Shown piece after piece: positions 54,280 to 63,088 of a DNA stretch of 64,000 nucleotides. The stretch lies in assembly GCA_049671305.1 (NCBI GenBank), contig JBATUR010000017.1, positions 191,263-255,262 of the forward strand, in the 5' to 3' direction. Source of the DNA: CADCTM01 sp049671305. Its GTDB lineage: Bacteria; Cyanobacteriota; Cyanobacteriia; Cyanobacteriales; Coleofasciculaceae. Within the stretch, counting starts at the first letter, position 1, and each line of letters starts with the position of its first letter. The translations under genes and the position numbers were made by a program. The notes below the pieces were generated by a model. It worked only from the letters and a program-made list of their open reading frames with translations. It had not been told where the DNA came from and made no database searches.

Positions 54280-55119
54280 ATGGAAACAAAAGAACTAAAG
54301 TTTTTGTTGAAGTTGCTCGGTTGTGCTAATTATCGAGCAAGCTCTGCTAGTTTGAAGAGTATTACAGGTAAGGATAAACTTTGCCGAGATTTAAGCGATC
54401 GCGGTTTTGTGGATTTTACTCGTGAAATTGCTACTGTCAAGATTTTACCAGCAGGTCGAGCCTTGCTCAAGCTGGACACACAGTTGCCCTTAATACCCAA
54501 TGAATTGAAGGTTTTAGAAAGTATTAGTAAGGCTTCGGTAAAAATTCCAACCAGCAAAATTGCGGTTAAATCTGTTAAATCTGTGGAGCGAGACGCTATA
54601 TTACAACGCTTTCATGAGCGTGGCTTGATTGAAGTTGAAATGAAAATTAAAAGGCAGAAAGCTGAAGTATGGATAACTGATCGAGGAATTGAATATTTAC
54701 ATGATGAATATAAACCGAAAGGGAGGGGAACTATTAGCTTAGATTTACTGAATAATTATCTACATTTTTTCAGGAAATCTATGCAAGTTAAGGAAGATTT
54801 CTTTGAGCAACCGTCAGAAATATTACCGACAGAAGCAGAAGTAAGTAATTTTAGTGATCAAGAGATTTTGCAAACTATCCAGAAATTGGATCAAGAATTG
54901 GGTACAGATAATTATTTGCCAATTTTTCACCTCCGCCAAAAATTACAACCGCCTCTAGAAAGAGAAGATTTAGATCAGGCACTTTATCGTTTGCAAAAGA
55001 ATGATCAAATTGAGCTGAGGACACTTATACACGCTCAAGACTACACCACAGAACAAGTCAAGGCTGGAATTAGCCAGCGCTCAGGAAGTCCCTTATTTTT
55101 CATTAAAGTTGCCGAGTAA
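54280..55119 (+). CDS. Multi-winged-helix DNA-binding-like protein (cassette gene 1)
   Basis: The 279-residue protein can be read as three winged-helix-like units: about 1-68 (RDLSDRGFVDFTREIATVKI), about 70-145 (ERDAILQRFHERGLIEVEMK) and about 190-279, which includes LGTDNYLPIFHLRQKLQPPL and LDQALYRLQKNDQIELRTL. The last segment matches a recurrent cyanobacterial module next to ATPase genes. No enzyme motif is seen. The next gene starts 59 bp downstream. A DNA-binding or adaptor role in the cassette is an inference. Confidence 0.65.
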   Translation: METKELKFLLKLLGCANYRASSASLKSITGKDKLCRDLSDRGFVDFTREIATVKILPAGRALLKLDTQLPLIPNELKVLESISKASVKIPTSKIAVKSVKSVERDAILQRFHERGLIEVEMKIKRQKAEVWITDRGIEYLHDEYKPKGRGTISLDLLNNYLHFFRKSMQVKEDFFEQPSEILPTEAEVSNFSDQEILQTIQKLDQELGTDNYLPIFHLRQKLQPPLEREDLDQALYRLQKNDQIELRTLIHAQDYTTEQVKAGISQRSGSPLFFIKVAE

Positions 55120-55178
55120 ATCTTAGCTTAGAACTGTTCACAATCAAAACTTAGTAATGCTCTAAAGGTATCAGTAGC

Positions 55179-57317
55179 ATGGCATCCATCGACGACATTA
55201 TTTTGAGAAGCGCCAACCCTTTTGATAATATTAGTTCTGTCAATTTTTGGTATGAACAACAACAACCAGAACCTGAAGTTGACTCAATTCATCAAGAGGC
55301 AATTACTACAATTGAAGCAACTCTTGATCAGGTAGCAGAAGATCATCGTACACGCACTTTGATACTTGATGGTGATGGAGGTTCTGGCAAGACTTATCTA
55401 TTAGGTAGACTGAAAAAAGCATTCAACCATAAAGCATATTTTGCTTACATTCCTCCCTTTCCTCAAAGTGACCACATCTGGCGGCATATTTTACGCTATA
55501 CCGTTGATAGTTTGATACAAGTTCCTGATGGACAAACAGAATCTCAATTACTGCTGTGGCTTAATAGCATTTTAACTAGTTTGAAACAACGCAGTCTCAA
55601 AGATAAAATTACCAAAGATGATGTCTTTGACTTTGTAAGAAATGACCGACAAAAGTTTATTCGACAGCTTAAGAACATCTATAAAAAAGCAGGAATTTAT
55701 AACGCTGATCATTTCTTTGGAGTACTACACGACCTCATTAATCCAGAATTATATGACTTAGCCTGCGAGTGGTTGAGAGGAGATAGCTTAAGTGAAGAAT
55801 CTCTAAACCAGTTAAAAGTTAAAAGTCCTATTGAGGAAGAATTAGATGCACGGGAAATTATAGCTAATTTTGGCAGAATCGCTGGCGATACTCAACCAAT
55901 TGTCATTTGTTTTGATCAGTTAGAAAGTCTTGCCCGTTTATCCGATGACTCTATTGATTTACAAACTTTGTTTAACATTAATACAAAGATTCATGGTGAA
56001 GACAAGAATTTTTTGATAATTATTAGCATTAGTACTAACACATGGAAGAGGAATGAAAGTGAAATTGATTTAACTCACAAAGCTCGTCTAAACAAAAAGG
56101 TTGACTTAAAACCAATAACTTTAGAGCAAGCAGAAGCTCTTTTATCCTCTAGACTCCACTCACTACATAGTCAAGCAAATCCTAAACCAACATCTTCTCT
56201 TTATCCTCTAACTTTTCAATATTTAGAAAACGAGTTTCCTGGTGCTAAAGTGAATGTTAGGGATTCACTTTTTCTCGGTAGAGATATCTTTGAAGAATAT
56301 AAACAATGGTTGTTTACAGGTAGTAAGCAACCCTTTGCTCCCTCGAATTCTACTAAACCAAAAACAGATGATAATTCAGAATTTATCGCTGCCTTTAAAT
56401 TAAAATGGCGTGAAGAATTTACCAAAACCAAACAGCGAATTTCAAAAGTTCGCTACTTATCTTCACCAGAACTTATTCAGATGTTGCAAGAAGCTTTAGC
56501 GGCATTAAAAATAGAGAAGATTAAAACTCCGCTGCTTACCGGAACCAAGTTTGCTAGCTATTCACTTAGCTATCAACTGCCGGGAAAGTCTCAGCAATTA
56601 GGAGTAGTTTGGACAGAAGATAGTAACATGAATACCTTCTTTCATATAATGGAAGCTTGCGGCAAAGAAATAAAAAGAAATCCCTCTTTAACCTTAACTT
56701 TAATTCGTGCAGAAGGTAATGGTAATTCAAAAAATAAAGGATATAAACGTTATACAGAGCTATTTACAGGTTCTCGCCATCATCACCTGATTCCTGATCT
56801 TTCATCTGTTCACTATTTAGCTACATATTACAGCTTAGTTAAAGATGCTCGTGAAGGAGATTTAGTTATTGGAGGTAGAAATCTGGGATTTAAGAATTTA
56901 CAAACTTTTATCCGTGAACTTGAAATCTTGCAAAATTGCTTATTGCTAGAGAAGTTAGGAATATTCAGTAATTCTTCTCAGACATCTAGCTCTAATAATC
57001 AGAGTGTTGTAACTGTAATAAAATCTAATAATCAGAGTGTTGTAACTGAACAGAAAAGTAGCGCAACTAAGCCAGAAACAGTGAATCCAGATCAGGAGTT
57101 AAAAGAAGCAAAAGAATTTTTCTTAAACTCGATTAAAATGCAGCAGGTGATGGGAAAAGAACATTTAACTCAAAATATTTTTAGTCAATTTCCTAAAATA
57201 GACTTATCTCAAATCGAAAAAATGATACAACAACTGTGCCAAGAAAAACAAATTCAAATTGTTGGTTCTCCAAGAAAGCCAGAAGAACAATTAATCTGTT
57301 TAGTACCAAAACAATAA
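55179..57317 (+). CDS. P-loop ATPase, KAP/AAA-like (cassette gene 2)
   Basis: The 712-residue protein has Walker A GDGGSGKT at 65-72 and a hhhhDxx Walker B QPIVICFDQLE at about 239-249. The segment around residues 170-200 (AGIYNADHFFGVLHDLINPE) and the STAND/KAP-like sensor region (LIIISISTNTWKRNESEI) point to a helicase-loader- or NTPase-type regulator. Residues 650-712 form a winged-helix-like C-terminus. Close relatives occur in cyanobacterial gene clusters of unknown purpose. It ends 25 bp before the next gene. Confidence 0.75.
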   Translation: MASIDDIILRSANPFDNISSVNFWYEQQQPEPEVDSIHQEAITTIEATLDQVAEDHRTRTLILDGDGGSGKTYLLGRLKKAFNHKAYFAYIPPFPQSDHIWRHILRYTVDSLIQVPDGQTESQLLLWLNSILTSLKQRSLKDKITKDDVFDFVRNDRQKFIRQLKNIYKKAGIYNADHFFGVLHDLINPELYDLACEWLRGDSLSEESLNQLKVKSPIEEELDAREIIANFGRIAGDTQPIVICFDQLESLARLSDDSIDLQTLFNINTKIHGEDKNFLIIISISTNTWKRNESEIDLTHKARLNKKVDLKPITLEQAEALLSSRLHSLHSQANPKPTSSLYPLTFQYLENEFPGAKVNVRDSLFLGRDIFEEYKQWLFTGSKQPFAPSNSTKPKTDDNSEFIAAFKLKWREEFTKTKQRISKVRYLSSPELIQMLQEALAALKIEKIKTPLLTGTKFASYSLSYQLPGKSQQLGVVWTEDSNMNTFFHIMEACGKEIKRNPSLTLTLIRAEGNGNSKNKGYKRYTELFTGSRHHHLIPDLSSVHYLATYYSLVKDAREGDLVIGGRNLGFKNLQTFIRELEILQNCLLLEKLGIFSNSSQTSSSNNQSVVTVIKSNNQSVVTEQKSSATKPETVNPDQELKEAKEFFLNSIKMQQVMGKEHLTQNIFSQFPKIDLSQIEKMIQQLCQEKQIQIVGSPRKPEEQLICLVPKQ

Positions 57318-57342
57318 CTAACTATACACAAGCTTTGAGCGA

Positions 57343-59928
57343 ATGCACTACTTGGTAGACTCGACAACAATTATCAATCAAATTACCCAATTTACTTCTT
57401 ACAAGATTCTCTGGATAGATACAGAAACGGCAGATTGGCAAACTTCTAATCCCAAAATATCACTAATTCAGGTATTAGCTGATGATACTGATTTAACAGG
57501 CGATAATGCTTATATTCTGGATGTGCTAAATAAGCCAGACTTGGTAACTTATTTTGTTAACCAAATTATGGCTAATCCAGATATTGAAAAGGTGTTTCAC
57601 AATGCCGCCTATGATGTCAAATTCCTGGGAAAAGAGCTAGCACAAAATATAACTTGTACCTGGAAAATGGCAAAGAAGTTAAAAAAGAAATCTGCAGAGA
57701 TTAAACTATTATCTAACTTAAAACTTAAAACATTATCTGAAGAACTTTGCAACTTTTCTAATGTAGATAAATCGGAACAAAGTAGCGACTGGGGACGACG
57801 ACCTCTTAGTAATAAACAGTTACAATATGCTAAAATGGATACGGTTTATTTGGCTCAAGTACATCTTCGCTTACTAGAAATTTCTAACTTAAATAAATCT
57901 GAATCAGTGCCTAATTATAATTCTGAACAGACATCTTTTAGCGTTACCAAAGTCCGCGTTGCTTTTGAGTGTCCGCGTCTATTTTATCTAGCACATCGTT
58001 TTGGTGGTAAGACAATGTTCTTGCCTACTAATTATTCCAAAGGAGTTGGTACGGCTTTTCATAAATTAGCTGAAGAATTTATTCATATTGCTAAACGAGA
58101 ACCCCAATTTAAAAGTTTATTTGAACCGCCAGCAGAGCAGCTAAATGAAGAAGTGATCGCTTCTGAAATGCAACGGCTATTCTATCAATTAAAGTTCTTT
58201 CCTTATCTACAAATTGCTATCAAAGAGAACCCATCTCAGGCGATGGTACTGCATCAAATTTGGCAAGGATTAATTCAATTAATTAAACATTGGGCAAAAT
58301 TATTAGTAAAGAATAGGCAACATTGCCCTGCCGATACCGTAATTAGTAGTACTTTGATTGCTGGAGAAATAAAACTTGAGCATGAGTTTACCTTGCCAAA
58401 TGGCAGTCAACAAAAAATTGTTGGTAAATTGGATAGCTTAGTTAGAGATTATGAAAAGCAGCGTCTTTGTGTTGTAGAATTCAAAACTTACCATCCCCTT
58501 GATCCATCATCTCAATTAGCTCAAGTTGCTTTATACAGTTACCTACTTTGGCAGCAGACAAAAACAGCAGTTGATTCAGCAGTTTACTGCGTTTTACCAG
58601 AATTTAAAGAGTATCATTATTCTTGGGAGCAGCTAGAAAATACGGTACATCAGCTCACTCCTTATAAGCTGCAACAAATGCAGGAATGGTTAAATTGGGA
58701 ACCTCCACAACCTAATCCGCCACCGCCAACAACTCAGCCACATTTATGTGAAATTTGCCCTCAACAAGAGAAGTGTCAAACTTATTTTGAAAATACTTCA
58801 AAAGAATCATTTAAAGAAGTTGAAATTCCTGAGTTTAATGATGATCAAAAACTTATTCAACAAAAGCAGGAACTAAGTATAGAAGCAGAAGTGCTGGGAA
58901 AACAACTTGTAGACATTTTACAATCTTTTAAAGTTGATGTTGAATATTTAGGGGCAACAGTTGGCTCGACATTTATTAGAGTAAAGCTTAAACCTAATTT
59001 AGGTGTCAAGGTTGCTTCTCTATTAAAATTAGCGGCAGATCTTCAGGTACAATTAGGTATAGAAAATCCTCCCTTAATTGCTCCTCAAGCTGGATATGTG
59101 AGTTTTGATTTACCTCGTAAAAATCGCCGAACTGCTGTATTTGAAGATTATATTAAACCTCAAAGATTGCCAGATGACACTAATGTAAAAATTGCCATTG
59201 GCATAGATTTAGATGGACAATTAATTGAAGCTGATTTATCAGATCCAAATAGTTGCCATTTCTTAGTAGGTGGTACAACTGGAAGTGGTAAAAGTGAGTT
59301 TTTGCGATCGCTTTTGCTCTCTCTACTTTACCGCTACTCGCCTCAACAGCTCAAAATTGCCCTCGTCGATCCAAAACGAGTCACCTTCCCAGAATTTGAG
59401 CAAATGCCCTGGCTGCATTCTCCCATAGTAAAAGATAGTGATCAGGCGATCGCCTTAATGACAGAATTAGTCGCAGAAATGGAGCAACGTTACCAGCGTT
59501 TTGAAGCCGCAGGATGTCCTCATTTAACTGCCTACAATGCAATTCTTGCTCAAAAACAACAGCTACCTTTGCCGCGTATTGTCTGCATCTTTGATGAATA
59601 TGCCGACTTTATGGCAGAAAAAGATACCAAAAAAGAACTAGAATTAAGTATCAAACGTTTGGGAGCAAAAGCAAGAGCCGCTGGCATTCATTTAATTATT
59701 GCCACACAACGTCCAGAAGCTGGTATTGTTACCCCTATTATTAGATCAAACTTACCAGGAAGAATTGCTCTTCGTACTGCCAGTATTGCTGACTCAAAAA
59801 TAGTCTTAGGAGGTACAAAAATTGAAGCTGCTTATCTATTAGGAAAAGGTGACTTACTTTACCAAGTCAATTCTCAACTGATCCGCTTACAAAGTTTATT
59901 TGCTGCCAAAATTCAACTCCCAAAATAA
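57343..59928 (+). CDS. Exonuclease / Cas4-like nuclease / FtsK translocase fusion (cassette gene 3)
   Basis: Three modules are seen in 861 residues. At 1-180 is a DEDDy 3'-5' exonuclease of the RNase D/DnaQ type: WIDTETA (DxE at 26-28), FHNAAYDVKFL and YAKMDTVYL (Yx3D at 162-166). At about 200-480 is a PD-(D/E)XK nuclease: GKLDS (361-365), VVEFKTY (377-383, E-x-K), with one Cys at 210 and three at 469, 472 and 478, the four-Cys arrangement of Cas4/AddB iron-sulfur nucleases. At about 505-861 is an FtsK/SpoIIIE ATPase with its alpha-type region, Walker A GGTTGSGKS (643-651) and Walker B VCIFDEYADF (747-756). All motif residues look intact. The domain order is unusual. Confidence 0.85.
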   Translation: MHYLVDSTTIINQITQFTSYKILWIDTETADWQTSNPKISLIQVLADDTDLTGDNAYILDVLNKPDLVTYFVNQIMANPDIEKVFHNAAYDVKFLGKELAQNITCTWKMAKKLKKKSAEIKLLSNLKLKTLSEELCNFSNVDKSEQSSDWGRRPLSNKQLQYAKMDTVYLAQVHLRLLEISNLNKSESVPNYNSEQTSFSVTKVRVAFECPRLFYLAHRFGGKTMFLPTNYSKGVGTAFHKLAEEFIHIAKREPQFKSLFEPPAEQLNEEVIASEMQRLFYQLKFFPYLQIAIKENPSQAMVLHQIWQGLIQLIKHWAKLLVKNRQHCPADTVISSTLIAGEIKLEHEFTLPNGSQQKIVGKLDSLVRDYEKQRLCVVEFKTYHPLDPSSQLAQVALYSYLLWQQTKTAVDSAVYCVLPEFKEYHYSWEQLENTVHQLTPYKLQQMQEWLNWEPPQPNPPPPTTQPHLCEICPQQEKCQTYFENTSKESFKEVEIPEFNDDQKLIQQKQELSIEAEVLGKQLVDILQSFKVDVEYLGATVGSTFIRVKLKPNLGVKVASLLKLAADLQVQLGIENPPLIAPQAGYVSFDLPRKNRRTAVFEDYIKPQRLPDDTNVKIAIGIDLDGQLIEADLSDPNSCHFLVGGTTGSGKSEFLRSLLLSLLYRYSPQQLKIALVDPKRVTFPEFEQMPWLHSPIVKDSDQAIALMTELVAEMEQRYQRFEAAGCPHLTAYNAILAQKQQLPLPRIVCIFDEYADFMAEKDTKKELELSIKRLGAKARAAGIHLIIATQRPEAGIVTPIIRSNLPGRIALRTASIADSKIVLGGTKIEAAYLLGKGDLLYQVNSQLIRLQSLFAAKIQLPK

Positions 59929-60012
59929 GGAAAGTTAGTTGATATAAAAGCTTTCTTTATTCGCGCAATAGACTTAATATCATTGATATCTCACTTAAAT
60001 GGCAAAATACAG

Positions 60013-60909
60013 ATGGCACACGTCATCTCAGTTGTAAATATGAAAGGCGGAGTCGGGAAGACAACAATTACTGTCAACCTGGCTACAAGTCTTGCCAAAA
60101 ATCATGGAATACGTGTGTTAATTGTTGATTTAGATACTCAAATTAACGCAACTTTGAGCTTAATGCCGCCCCTACACTTTGCTCAAATTAAGAAAGAAAA
60201 CCGGACTTTAAAACAACTAATTAATCAAATTGTTCAATGTGAGGCGCAAGCTAACATTTCCACTCAAGACGTAATTCAACATAATATTTGTAAGGTTCCA
60301 GGACTTGACTTATTACCAGGTGATATTGAACTTTATAATGACTTTCTCTTAGCAAATTCTCTCTACTCTCAATCAAATCACAGCCCTCAAGACTTTGAAA
60401 ATACCTGGCATAATTTTGAAAATTCCTTAATTAAAACTATTCTAGAACCAGTGCAAAATAATTATGACATAATCTTAATTGATTTTCCTCCAGGTGATTA
60501 TTTGCTAACTCGTAGTGGGATTATTGCCAGTAATTTTTATCTAATTCCCGCCAAGCCTGAACCCTTATCAGTTGTCGGAATTGGCATTCTTCAAGGTCAT
60601 ATTAAAAAACTCAAAACTCGCGATCGCACTAACATTAACCTAATTGGTATAATTTTCTCATCGCTAGGTCATGCTACCACGATGGCACCAAAAGTTAAAA
60701 ACCGAGTTATTGATGAATTTGGAGCAGACAAAATCTTTAATACAGAAATTCCGATGAATGTTGATGTCGCCAAAGCCGTTGATGAATTTCAGCCAGTAGT
60801 ACTTACCCAACCTAATGCCGCTGGTGCAAAAGCTTTTACAGAATTGACCAAAGAATTCTTAGAGAAGCTAGCATTAATGTTATCAATTGTACAAACAAAA
60901 ATTAACTAA
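60013..60909 (+). CDS. ParA-family ATPase (cassette gene 4)
   Basis: The 298-residue protein has the deviant Walker A of ParA/MinD-type ATPases (NMKGGVGKTTITVNLATSLA), VLIVDLDTQINATLSLMP, and Walker B-like IILIDFPPGD. It has no N-terminal HTH, so it resembles small ParA-type proteins. I chose the ATG at 60013; a frame extending to TTG at 59983 is less likely. It follows the fusion protein gene by 84 bp. No ParB or parS-like array follows. It shares length and blocks with the protein at 61428-62369. Confidence 0.85.
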   Translation: MAHVISVVNMKGGVGKTTITVNLATSLAKNHGIRVLIVDLDTQINATLSLMPPLHFAQIKKENRTLKQLINQIVQCEAQANISTQDVIQHNICKVPGLDLLPGDIELYNDFLLANSLYSQSNHSPQDFENTWHNFENSLIKTILEPVQNNYDIILIDFPPGDYLLTRSGIIASNFYLIPAKPEPLSVVGIGILQGHIKKLKTRDRTNINLIGIIFSSLGHATTMAPKVKNRVIDEFGADKIFNTEIPMNVDVAKAVDEFQPVVLTQPNAAGAKAFTELTKEFLEKLALMLSIVQTKIN

Positions 60910-61427
60910 AATAATCATCCTTAAAAATCTCGCCACCAAAACCACTAAGATTAATTAAAATATTAAAATAGAGATAAAGTTACTGTTTGCATCATCAAAA
61001 AGACTGATTTAAATTACTACTTTGGCACTCATCATCTCAAATTCTGCTAACTCTTCCCCAAAGATCGATAAATTTCCTCAACACTTTTAACCTAATCCTG
61101 ATACAATAAATTACTTCCAAGGTAGAGGTAGACAAATAAACTTCTCTATCTGGGTAGAGACAAACAAATAAATGCATCTACATATTGTTATTATTAGGTA
61201 GACTTACTTGAAAACTTAGCAGATTATTAACTGGCAATCGCTGAAAATCAACGCATCTGCCAGAGTAATCATGTCTGATTTAATTAAGTCTAAAGGCAAT
61301 GTACGGTTGCTTAGTGGCAGATAATACCAGATTATTAAGAAGAAGATGACAACAACTACTTTAGATTCAGGTAACCTAGATTAGTTCGTGTCAAACAAGG
61401 CAACGTTTCTCCGAGAGGATGGTATTC
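60910..61427. other. Intergenic region between the two ParA-type genes
   Basis: About 518 bp with no gene. Two imperfect 20-bp direct repeats lie at 61121-61140 and 61153-61172 (17 of 20 identical, spaced 32 bp start to start), with GGTAGA at their heads and AAATAAA at their ends. A third GGTAGA-like copy without the tail is near 61196. They may be binding sites for a ParA-associated protein. The second parA gene has its own GAGAGGA ribosome site. Confidence 0.45.
61121..61172 (+). repeat. Pair of 20-bp direct repeats between parA-type genes
   Basis: GGTAGAG-NNNNGACAAATAAA-type repeats at 61121-61140 and 61153-61172 differ at three positions. Spacing is about three helical turns. Confidence 0.5.
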
Positions 61428-62369
61428 ATGGGATGTGTTATCGCCACAGTTAACATGAAAGGTGGAGTCGGCAAGACGACACTCACTGTAAACTTGGCTA
61501 CCTGCTTGGCAAAACATCATGGCAAGCGTGTTTTAGTCGTAGATTTAGATACACAAATTAGCGCTACCCTTAGCTTAATGCCTCCACACGACTTCGCTAA
61601 AGTTAGGAGAGAGCGACGCACTCTAGGGCAGTTAATTTATAAAGCAATTAGACCTAATAGTAAGAGCAAACTAACAATTCAAGACATTATTCAACCGTAT
61701 ATTTGTAATGTTCATGGCTTAGATTTATTGCCAGGAGATATTGATCTTTACGACGAGTACTTAGTTTCAGAAATGCTGCACAAGCAAGCATTGACCGAAA
61801 CTGAACGTGATTTTAGTGAAGTTTGGAATTATTTTGAAAGTAAACTAATTCGAGGAATTTTAGAGCCAGTTATAAATGATTATGATTTTATTATTTTAGA
61901 TTGCGCTCCTGGTTACAATCTCTTAACTCGTAGCGGCATCGTTGCTAGTGATTACTACTTATTACCTGCAAGACCTGAACCTCTCTCTATTGTAGGAATT
62001 CAACTATTAGAACGACGCATCAGCAAGCTCAAAGAAAGCCACAAAACTGAGAATGTTGTTAACCTCAAAATGTTAGGAATAGTCTTCATTCTATCTGGAG
62101 GCAACCTAATGGGCAGATATTACAAGCAAGTAATGCAACGAGTTACCCAAGACTTTACCCCCACGCAGTTATTTAATCAAAGAATACCGATGGATGTAAA
62201 TGTTGCCAAAGCCGTTGATAGTTTTATGCCAGTCGTTTTAACTGCTCCCGGCGCTGGCGGTGCAAAAGCTTTTGTTAGGCTAACCGAAGAATGCTTAATG
62301 AAATTAGAAGCTTCTAAAGCACTATATCAACCAACAAATACCAAGATGAATTTAGCAAACCTAGAATAG
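61428..62369 (+). CDS. ParA-family ATPase, paralogue (cassette gene 5)
   Basis: The 313-residue protein starts MGCVIATVNMKGGVGKTTLT and has the same blocks as its neighbour: VLVVDLDTQISATLSLMP, FIILDCAPGYNLLTRSGIVA and IPMDVNVAKAVDSFMPVVLT. The two genes are tandem paralogues (pattern-level similarity over the whole length) that have diverged at many sites. I chose the ATG at 61428, 8 bp after GAGAGGA. It is the last gene of the cassette. Confidence 0.85.
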   Translation: MGCVIATVNMKGGVGKTTLTVNLATCLAKHHGKRVLVVDLDTQISATLSLMPPHDFAKVRRERRTLGQLIYKAIRPNSKSKLTIQDIIQPYICNVHGLDLLPGDIDLYDEYLVSEMLHKQALTETERDFSEVWNYFESKLIRGILEPVINDYDFIILDCAPGYNLLTRSGIVASDYYLLPARPEPLSIVGIQLLERRISKLKESHKTENVVNLKMLGIVFILSGGNLMGRYYKQVMQRVTQDFTPTQLFNQRIPMDVNVAKAVDSFMPVVLTAPGAGGAKAFVRLTEECLMKLEASKALYQPTNTKMNLANLE

Positions 62370-62514
62370 CAAAAATCGGTTGATTAATAATTAGCCAGCA
62401 ACTCGTTGTAATTTTTGCCATAGCCTTGATTGCACGAGTTAAGGTAAGCTAAATATTAGGATTTTCGGTAAAATTAGCGTTTGCAAAGGCGCGACTCCCT
62501 TATTATTTGGCACT

Positions 62515-63012
62515 ATGATTCATTTTCGACGCCTAGCTGCATTAGTTTTGGCAACTTTTATACTGTTCTTTCCTGCATCAGCACAAGCTGCCAGTTCATC
62601 CTCTATTGGACGCGCCGCAGGTGACTCGGAACTAAGCAGCAAAGATTTCTCAGGTAAAAGTCTTTTGGGCGAGGAATTTTCCAATGCCAAGCTTGAAGCA
62701 AGCAACTTTAGCAATGCTGATTTACGCAGCGCTGTTTTTAGCGGTTCAGTGCTGACCAAAGCCAACTTACACGGAGCCAATTTTAGCAATGGTATTGCCT
62801 ATTTAGTTGACTTTCGCGGCGCTGATTTAAGTGATGCTATTTTTTCAGAAGCAATTATGCTGCGTTCCCGTTTTGAAGACGCCGACATCACCGGCGCCGA
62901 CTTTAGTGATGCGGTTTTAGATGGCGTCCAAGCGCGGAAACTTTGCGCCACTGCCAAAGGCGTCAATTCCAAAACCGGAGTTGATACTCGTGAGTCTTTA
63001 GGGTGTCGCTAA
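62515..63012 (+). CDS. Secreted/lumenal pentapeptide-repeat protein
   Basis: The 165-residue protein has a signal peptide (residues 1-25, cut at AQAAS), then a beta-helix of five-residue repeats (SKDFSGKSLLGEEFSNAKLE to DFSDAVLDG, about 40-140) and a conserved C-terminus with LCATAKGVNSKTGVDTRESL ending in GCR, with two cysteines that could form a disulfide. This layout is that of thylakoid-lumen pentapeptide proteins of cyanobacteria and plants. The function is unknown. Confidence 0.88.
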   Translation: MIHFRRLAALVLATFILFFPASAQAASSSSIGRAAGDSELSSKDFSGKSLLGEEFSNAKLEASNFSNADLRSAVFSGSVLTKANLHGANFSNGIAYLVDFRGADLSDAIFSEAIMLRSRFEDADITGADFSDAVLDGVQARKLCATAKGVNSKTGVDTRESLGCR

Positions 63013-63088
63013 GGTTATTGAGAATAGAGGCAAACACCATCAGGGAGTTGATTCCTTGGCAGATGATGGTGATTTAGGATCATTATGG

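Noticed and set aside
57343..59928. CRISPR association because of the Cas4-like domain
   Set aside because: No repeat-spacer array and no other cas gene was seen anywhere in the window.
54280..62369. Plasmid-derived region because of the two ParA genes
   Set aside because: No replication initiator, ParB, relaxase, transposase or integrase is present, and cyanobacterial-type genes flank both sides.
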